The notes beneath the pieces are model-generated. The model made no database searches and was not told where the DNA came from. It saw only the letters and a program-made list of their open reading frames with translations. A stretch of DNA of 12,500 nt, taken from positions 7,430,453 to 7,442,952 of the forward strand of contig NC_135571.1 in NCBI RefSeq assembly GCF_964340395.1, given 5' to 3'. The position numbers were made by a program, and so were the translations under genes. The DNA comes from Glandiceps talaboti (Eukaryota; Hemichordata; Enteropneusta; Spengelidae). Every line of letters begins with the position of its first letter. Position 1 is the first letter of the stretch. Below are positions 7,965 through 12,500 of the stretch, one piece after another.

Positions 7965-8046
7965 CTCTGGCTGTAACACTACCCAAAAGTAAGCAAATAC
8001 AAAAAGGAAAAGAAAAGGTGGCCTTGGAAATTGCGCATCCGTTCAT
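7965..8046 (-). CDS. Exon 1: start codon and signal peptide
   Basis: The ATG at 8046-8044 opens 27 codons plus one base, ending at a GT donor (GAG|gtaaat, phase 1). The peptide begins MNGCAISKATF and continues with a hydrophobic run (FPFCICLLLGSVTA) followed by Arg. This is a classic short n-region, hydrophobic h-region and small-residue cleavage site (VTA|R), so the product should enter the secretory pathway. The next exon joins in frame to give Val 28. Two short upstream ATGs precede this one on the transcript strand; the nearest, 31 nt upstream, is out of frame. No convincing TATA box was identified. The start was chosen because only this ATG gives a signal peptide in the phase that exon 2 requires. 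Confidence 0.75.
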
Positions 8047-8659
8047 CTTCCACGGAAACAGGTCTTGTTATGCTCATCTGCAAATAGGTCCATGCTACAA
8101 TGATTATAGTCTTTTGCGGGCATGCGTTGTGAAAACTAATTATCTCTTGTACAGGTACATTAACTTCTGTTATTAGATGATGGTTATGACTGATTGGTTG
8201 GTTGAAGCCGGAAGTGACGTGCTGTAATAACCTTCTTAGATTAAACTGTGAGGATCAAATGTACAATTAATGAGGTCCATCTACTCTCTCATCATTAAAG
8301 ATAATTATGTGTTTAAAGCCGTGATTAATTGGTCTCTTTTGCAGTATTACCAAATTACTTGTTTGCATGGGTGAATTTATCACAAACCAATTTTGCCAGT
8401 AAAATTAAAAAAGCAATTAAGTGGGTTTCCATTTTTACATTTATTTTATCATAGAACTCAAACAATAGCTTGAAGTTGATTAACATAAAGTCGTAATTAC
8501 ACATAATTACTTTGGACCATTTTATCATACCTTGAGGTCTTTCATGTATGACAGGGGTTGATTAGATATATTTAAATGTTACTCCCAAAGATATTCCTTC
8601 GTTCAGCCAAGGACAATACGAGTGACCTTAGTGCCCTTGTCAAAGAAAAATCGGGAAAG
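8047..8659. other. Upstream flank of the lectin-type gene, no gene seen
   Basis: About 600 nt upstream of the start codon, which should contain the 5' UTR and promoter. A TATAAT-like string at about 8104-8109 on the minus strand is the only core-promoter candidate, and it is weak. A tttgcag string about 37 nt upstream of the ATG could be the acceptor of a 5' UTR intron. Nothing else was identified. Confidence 0.4.
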
Positions 8660-8769
8660 TAATGGTAATTTTGAACGTTTTGACTCATATTTCGAAGACA
8701 GCAGAACTCGTGACTTACACACGCGCTGTCGTGACATAAACGCGCATTGTCATGACGTAGAACGATCAG
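8660..8769 (+). repeat. Dispersed repeat R3, copy b, with three 20-21-bp tandem units
   Basis: The second copy of the repeat at 6941-7035. Its tail holds three imperfect tandem units: 8708-8728, 8729-8749 and 8750-8769. Each starts TC[GA]TGAC and continues with a purine-rich ACG-containing half. The unit number differs from copy a (two units). Confidence 0.7.
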
Positions 8770-8878
8770 TTTGTTTATTTGTTTGTTTGTTTGTTCAACT
8801 TGGCTTGAGCATGGTATAATAAACATTGACCCATACTTTCGTCAAACAAACAAACAAACAAACAAACAACCAAACAAG
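8769..8878. repeat. Inverted (GTTT)n / (CAAA)n tetranucleotide pair
   Basis: A (GTTT)n tract with one variant unit at 8769-8799 is followed, after about 41 nt, by its complement (CAAA)n at 8841-8878. The two arms could pair over about 28-30 bp with few mismatches, giving a large hairpin or cruciform. Confidence 0.85.
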
Positions 8879-9450
8879 GTATATTAATTATATAGCTATA
8901 CAGAAGTTTCAACCTACTGGACTAGCTGCAACTGGGATGTTTTGTTTTTAAAAAATGTTTTTGATGTTTTGACATCAAAATCAAAGATATTATTTGCTAA
9001 AAAAGGTCAGTTACTTATAAAAAGACATTTTATCTGTTAATTTGTAGTCAATATTATCTGTACGTAGTGTAGGGACACGTTTAAATCTTGAGCTAAAGCT
9101 CGGTTTTGAATCTGTCACCCATGTCAAAACTGTACTGGTTGTAACAAGAATCAATTGTTCGATCAGAAAACCATAATATATATTCATTGACAATTGTTAT
9201 AATAATACTAATTAGACAATGTACATGTTAAATCAGTGGCTGGTATTACCCATAAGCACTCCAGAACAGGTTGAAATCGTGATCGTCGTTGAGGGCGCTG
9301 ATTTTGGGTGCGTACCCAAACTGTTAGTGGACAACCAAGTAAAATGACTAAAATGCATCTTAAACTAATGTTCTCGCCACATTTGCCAGATAACAGTATG
9401 TACCACGTTTACAATGAATGAAATTACTTAGAAGATGTATGTATGTACTG
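8879..9450. other. Intergenic stretch, nothing supported
   Basis: AT-rich sequence with no coding signature, RNA gene or recognised repeat. A short minus-strand open frame at 9011-9193 has no domain character and is considered chance. Confidence 0.6.
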
Positions 9451-9690
9451 GATGTCAGTGGCCGAGTAGTTAAACATATTGCCTCTTACCACCGTGGTTG
9501 AGGCTTGAACCAATTCAGGGTTTGATTAAATTTACCAAGCAGTAAGTATGATGAGTTTCGTTCAGTTTGACTCTACTTAACAATTCAGGTTTCACCGGGT
9601 ACTCCGGTTTCCTCCAGTATTAACACAGAACATCTAGGGGGCTAAGTGTTTATACTTACACAATTATCCAGTATAAATAAAAGATTATAA
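9451..9690 (+). mobile_element. tRNA-derived SINE-like element
   Basis: The head contains an A-box-like TGGCCGAGTAGTT (9459-9471) and a decayed B-box-like GGCTTGAACCA (9502-9512), spaced as in tRNA genes. The body ends with CACCGGGTACTCC then GGTTTCCTCC (9593-9615), a core I recall as widespread in SINEs of molluscs and other marine invertebrates. The 3' end is A/T-rich with an ATAAATAAAA string. It is not a functional tRNA, since the acceptor and anticodon stems do not fold. Boundaries are approximate and no target-site duplication was found. Confidence 0.65.
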
Positions 9691-11242
9691 TTAATTAGTT
9701 ATATTTTGTATGAATTCATATCCTTACATCAGTGTGTAAAAGATGTAAACACATCAGGTTTACCGACGCCCCTGTTTTATTTCATTGTATGCACTTAGAG
9801 TAAAAGTATCTCTGCTGCATATCTCTACAATTACACTGTATCTTTGTTTCTCTGAAAAATATGACTGGAAACAACACACACAAAAAATTTTTTTAGACCG
9901 CATCACTTCACACTTCAATCAGTTCACTTTCGAAATTCAAGGGATCCAATCAGAATGCATGTAATTGCATACAATTATTTAATAACATGAATAATAATTA
10001 AAACATAACAGGTGTTATATAAACTGACTCACTATTAGTATCATAATAACACATTACACATAAAATACACTGCTTCGGGCAGTTTCTAACAACACAACAA
10101 TGTGTAAAAAACATCATGAAGTTAATTTTGCCATCCTTGAATGTCCACCCATTCAACTTCCATAATATGTTGCCAAAGTGTCTGAAAAATTAGATTCCAC
10201 CTATAAGGACATATAAAGACTGTCTGAGGTGGTTCTCTTCTTAATGAGGTATTCGTATGCACATTTATTTTCACAAGGGTAATCTCCACAGCAATATTGA
10301 CACATTCAATAGATTATGTAGACTTTTATCAGATATTTTCATTGCAGCTATACATTTATGTGACCCTATTTGCATAACTATATATTTCCATATACTTAGG
10401 CTCGTCTATCTAGGATTAATTTAACAGATAAAAAACAATTATACAATGATCGCAACATGTACGTTTTGACAAAATATTATTTCGAATTAGCTATAACAGA
10501 ATAAATATTGTGAGCGCTACTTTAATTATCAAAAAAAAAATTGTCGGGAGATAGACGAGGGTATACCTGAAGATTGTCATAAGGTGAATGAAACGGATTT
10601 ACCATCCTGTAAAACATACATTATAGCAGATAATTTGTAAAAAGTATTCTTCCAATCTGTAATGGCTGTACATCTGATAGGAAGAAATAAACAACACATA
10701 GACCATTTGGAACACAGTGGAAAACCTGGCCTAGACACTCACACATGAAAAAAATAAAATAAAATAAAAATTCTACCTACCACCTATTTTAAAATTCAAT
10801 GTAGTCGTAACCACACAATTTGTTTTTCACGTCTCATCACATATGGCTGAGAAAAATAGATTGAGATCTGGAGACACGGTCCCTTTTATTATGGGCTTGA
10901 ATGATATCGACATCTGTAATAGCGTACTTGATGGGGGAGTTTTTGAAACATGGTAGTATTATCCGAAATAGATTCATTAAACCCATAAATATACGAGGGA
11001 AACTAACCAGAGCATAACAAGATATGGCCTATTATTATGTCGAAAGCCACTTTGTATATTTATAGACAACCATAACAAACCCATTAGCTCTGATTAAAAC
11101 AGGTAAAATGTGGTACATGATATGTTTTGACGTAGGTGAGTAGACAATTTACTCACCCACGCATACACCTGATGATCCTTTTGGTGAAACGGACCGTAGT
11201 GTAAATACATAATGTAATAACATACTCGTCTTCTTTCATGTT
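9691..11242. other. Intergenic stretch, nothing supported
   Basis: About 1.5 kb of AT-rich DNA without coding-length open frames. An A-rich (AAAAT)n-like patch lies near 10749-10770, and a perfect 8-bp hairpin, GGTGAGTA/TACTCACC, at 11135-11157. No gene or RNA was recognised. Confidence 0.6.
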
Positions 11243-11342
11243 TATGTATGTATGTATGTTATGTATGTATGTATGTATGTATGTATGTATGTATGTATGT
11301 ATGTATGTATGTATGTATGTATGTATGTATGTATGTATGTAT
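11243..11342 (+). repeat. (TATG)n microsatellite
   Basis: About 100 nt of TATG tetranucleotide repeats with a single interruption (GTTATG) near 11259-11262. The open frames crossing it on both strands are artefacts of the repeat. Confidence 0.97.
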
Positions 11343-11392
11343 ACACAAATATTTCATCGAGCACTGTCCTCTTCAGTGAGACATTTGTATGA

Positions 11393-11399
<7 letters not shown>

Positions 11400-11485
<86 letters not shown>
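11400..11485 (+). repeat. (TA)43 microsatellite
   Basis: An uninterrupted TA tract of about 86 nt, 57 nt downstream of the (TATG)n tract. Self-complementary and prone to hairpin formation and length error. Confidence 0.97.
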
Positions 11486-11487
<2 letters not shown>

Positions 11488-11662
11488 ATATAACCTCACG
11501 AGGTCAACTTGGTGTTATTCTGAAATTGCTGTAGGTGATGTAAAATAAGATAATGACTCTTTGTAACCAATAATTTATAAATTTCAATTGTCTCTATTTC
11601 CTGGAGTGATGTTCCTCTTAAATATAGTTTATATGTTTGTTAATGTTCACTACAAAACCAGT
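11486..11662. other. Short unannotated spacer
   Basis: AT-rich spacer between the (TA)n tract and the second SINE-like element. No feature seen. Confidence 0.5.
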
Positions 11663-11910
11663 GTTGCTGTTAGTGATCGTGGTTTGTCGGCTGTTAAGCG
11701 GTTAGGTCGTGGGTTTCCTACCACTGCAGTCAGGACCGTGCTCGCTTGGTAAGATAAAACTGTCTTGATATATAAGTAAGACGGGTGATGCGCTGTTTGA
11801 CCCAACCAAACAACGTAGGTTGTCATCGGGTATTCCAGGTTCCTCCTGACACTAGGGCAAAAGTGTCGACACCATTTGAATATCCAAATCTGATTTGAAT
11901 AGATAAAGAC
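11663..11910 (+). mobile_element. Second SINE-like element, diverged
   Basis: The head carries GCGGTTAGGTCGTGGGTTTC (11698-11717), resembling the T-arm/B-box region of a tRNA promoter in decayed form. The 3' part has ATCGGGTATTCC then AGGTTCCTCCTGACAC (11825-11851). This is the same core as GGGTACTCCGGTTTCCTCC in the element at 9451-9690, with two substitutions in the first 19 nt. A GATAAAGACTTA string lies at the 3' end. It is probably an older member of a related SINE family. Boundaries are approximate. Confidence 0.5.
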
Positions 11911-12500
11911 TTATGGTTACAACATGGGGAAATAATAAGGAATTGAGTACCAATCTAATGGTGAGAAACTGAACGTTATATCAAGTAATGCAGATATCAA
12001 ATAATTTTAAAATACTAAATATGTAACATCAATACATTTAATGGCACATTTTCCAAGAATATATTCCTATACATTACAAAATTCTATCCCCCCTCCCCCC
12101 CCCCCCAAAAAAAAAAAAAAAAAATTGATCTATGGGTTTCTCTTTGTAATATTTAAAATCTGGTCCATGGATCTTGATTAGTTCCTGAAGAACTATTTCC
12201 ATTGCCCACACCAGAAATGTTATTTATGTTGTTTTCAAAGATTGTGTTCATATTTTTCGTCTCTGGCGGAATGAATTTCATTTTAATCCAATAGTCCTTG
12301 CTTACCGTACATTTGCCTATTGTTATGGTATTAGGACTCTTGAAATTCCAAACGTTATCAGATGATTACACAAACAAAGAGTGTAAGCAGATGTAGACTC
12401 GGGTGAAACCTGAAAAAGGGGAAAGAGTATGGTTTGGATAAATGAAAAGACCATTATAAAAATATACTATGTAGTATAACATGATTACAAGTGATTCTTA
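11911..12500. other. Right-edge stretch with C-run/A-run, no gene seen
   Basis: Contains a C6-T-C12 run directly followed by A18 (about 12088-12124). This could be the tail of a retroposed sequence or simple low complexity. No coding or RNA feature was recognised elsewhere. Confidence 0.6.

Larger units (their letters stand above)
4..8046 (-). other. Gene span: secreted CTLD / tectonin-propeller / Thr-rich protein, 3' part off the left edge
   Basis: Composite gene model assembled by eye from six exons: 8046-7965, 7414-7147, 5808-5741, 2101-1496, 719-391 and 94-4. Intron phases are 1, 2, 1, 1, 0, and the last visible exon exits in phase 1. All five complete introns begin GT and end AG. The joined reading frame stays open for 1444 nt (481 codons plus one base). 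Order of parts: signal peptide, CTLD, five-repeat beta-propeller, Thr-rich stalk, then a segment cut by the window edge. The phase agreement at every junction is seen directly. That all exons belong to one transcript is an inference, strongest for exons 1-3, where the CTLD is completed exactly across the splice, and weaker for exons 4-6. The likely role is extracellular recognition (innate immunity or adhesion), possibly as the ectodomain of a receptor. I do not recognise a named orthologue. Confidence 0.65.

Noticed and set aside
8572-8826. Open frames on both strands over repeat R3b
   Set aside because: They overlap repeat units and the GTTT tract, with no recognisable protein features.
9451-9525. 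Functional tRNA gene
   Set aside because: A- and B-box-like strings are present, but I could not form the acceptor and anticodon stems. It is better explained as a SINE head.
11135-11157. 8-bp hairpin GGTGAGTA/TACTCACC as a terminator or regulatory RNA
   Set aside because: Isolated short palindrome in gene-free eukaryotic DNA. An intrinsic-terminator reading does not apply, and chance occurrence is likely.
11238-11534. Open frames of (MYVC)n and (YI)n type on both strands
   Set aside because: Direct translation of (TATG)n and (TA)n microsatellites, not genes.

Overview
This is AT-rich metazoan nuclear DNA. It has GT-AG introns, long microsatellites, a decayed non-LTR retrotransposon (LINE) and tRNA-derived SINE-like repeats. 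Together with a lectin, propeller and Thr-rich secreted architecture, these suggest a marine invertebrate such as a mollusc, other lophotrochozoan or invertebrate deuterostome. I cannot name the species. There is no sign of bacterial gene organisation.

The main content is one multi-exon gene on the minus strand. It starts at about 8046 and runs off the left edge. I assembled six coding exons by reading splice sites and frame: 8046-7965 (signal peptide), 7414-7147 and 5808-5741 (C-type lectin domain, CTLD), 2101-1496 (five-repeat tectonin/tachylectin-like propeller), 719-391 (Thr-rich mucin-like stalk) and 94-4 (an Asn/Thr-containing, probably helical segment). Every junction is GT-AG and the phases chain without conflict (1, 2, 1, 1, 0, 1). 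Together they encode about 482 residues of an apparently secreted or membrane-anchored, lectin-like ectodomain. What follows the stalk resembles the start of an adhesion-GPCR GAIN region, but the decisive part lies outside the window.

The propeller exon is symmetric (phase 1-1). It is flanked by direct repeats (985-1091 and 2427-2511), and a second repeat segment (863-920 and 1214-1269) also has a copy on its left side. This is what an inserted or shuffled domain exon could look like. The third intron (2102-5740) holds a 5'-truncated, frameshifted LINE fragment in the same orientation as the gene, ending in a (TAA)n tail. The second intron (5809-7146) holds a (GT)28 tract and one copy of a dispersed repeat whose other copy lies upstream of the gene.

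From about 8050 to 12500 I see no gene. This part holds the presumed promoter region, a (TTTG)n/(CAAA)n inverted pair, a dispersed repeat with 21-bp tandem units, two SINE-like elements, adjacent (TATG)n and (TA)n tracts, and simple-sequence runs.
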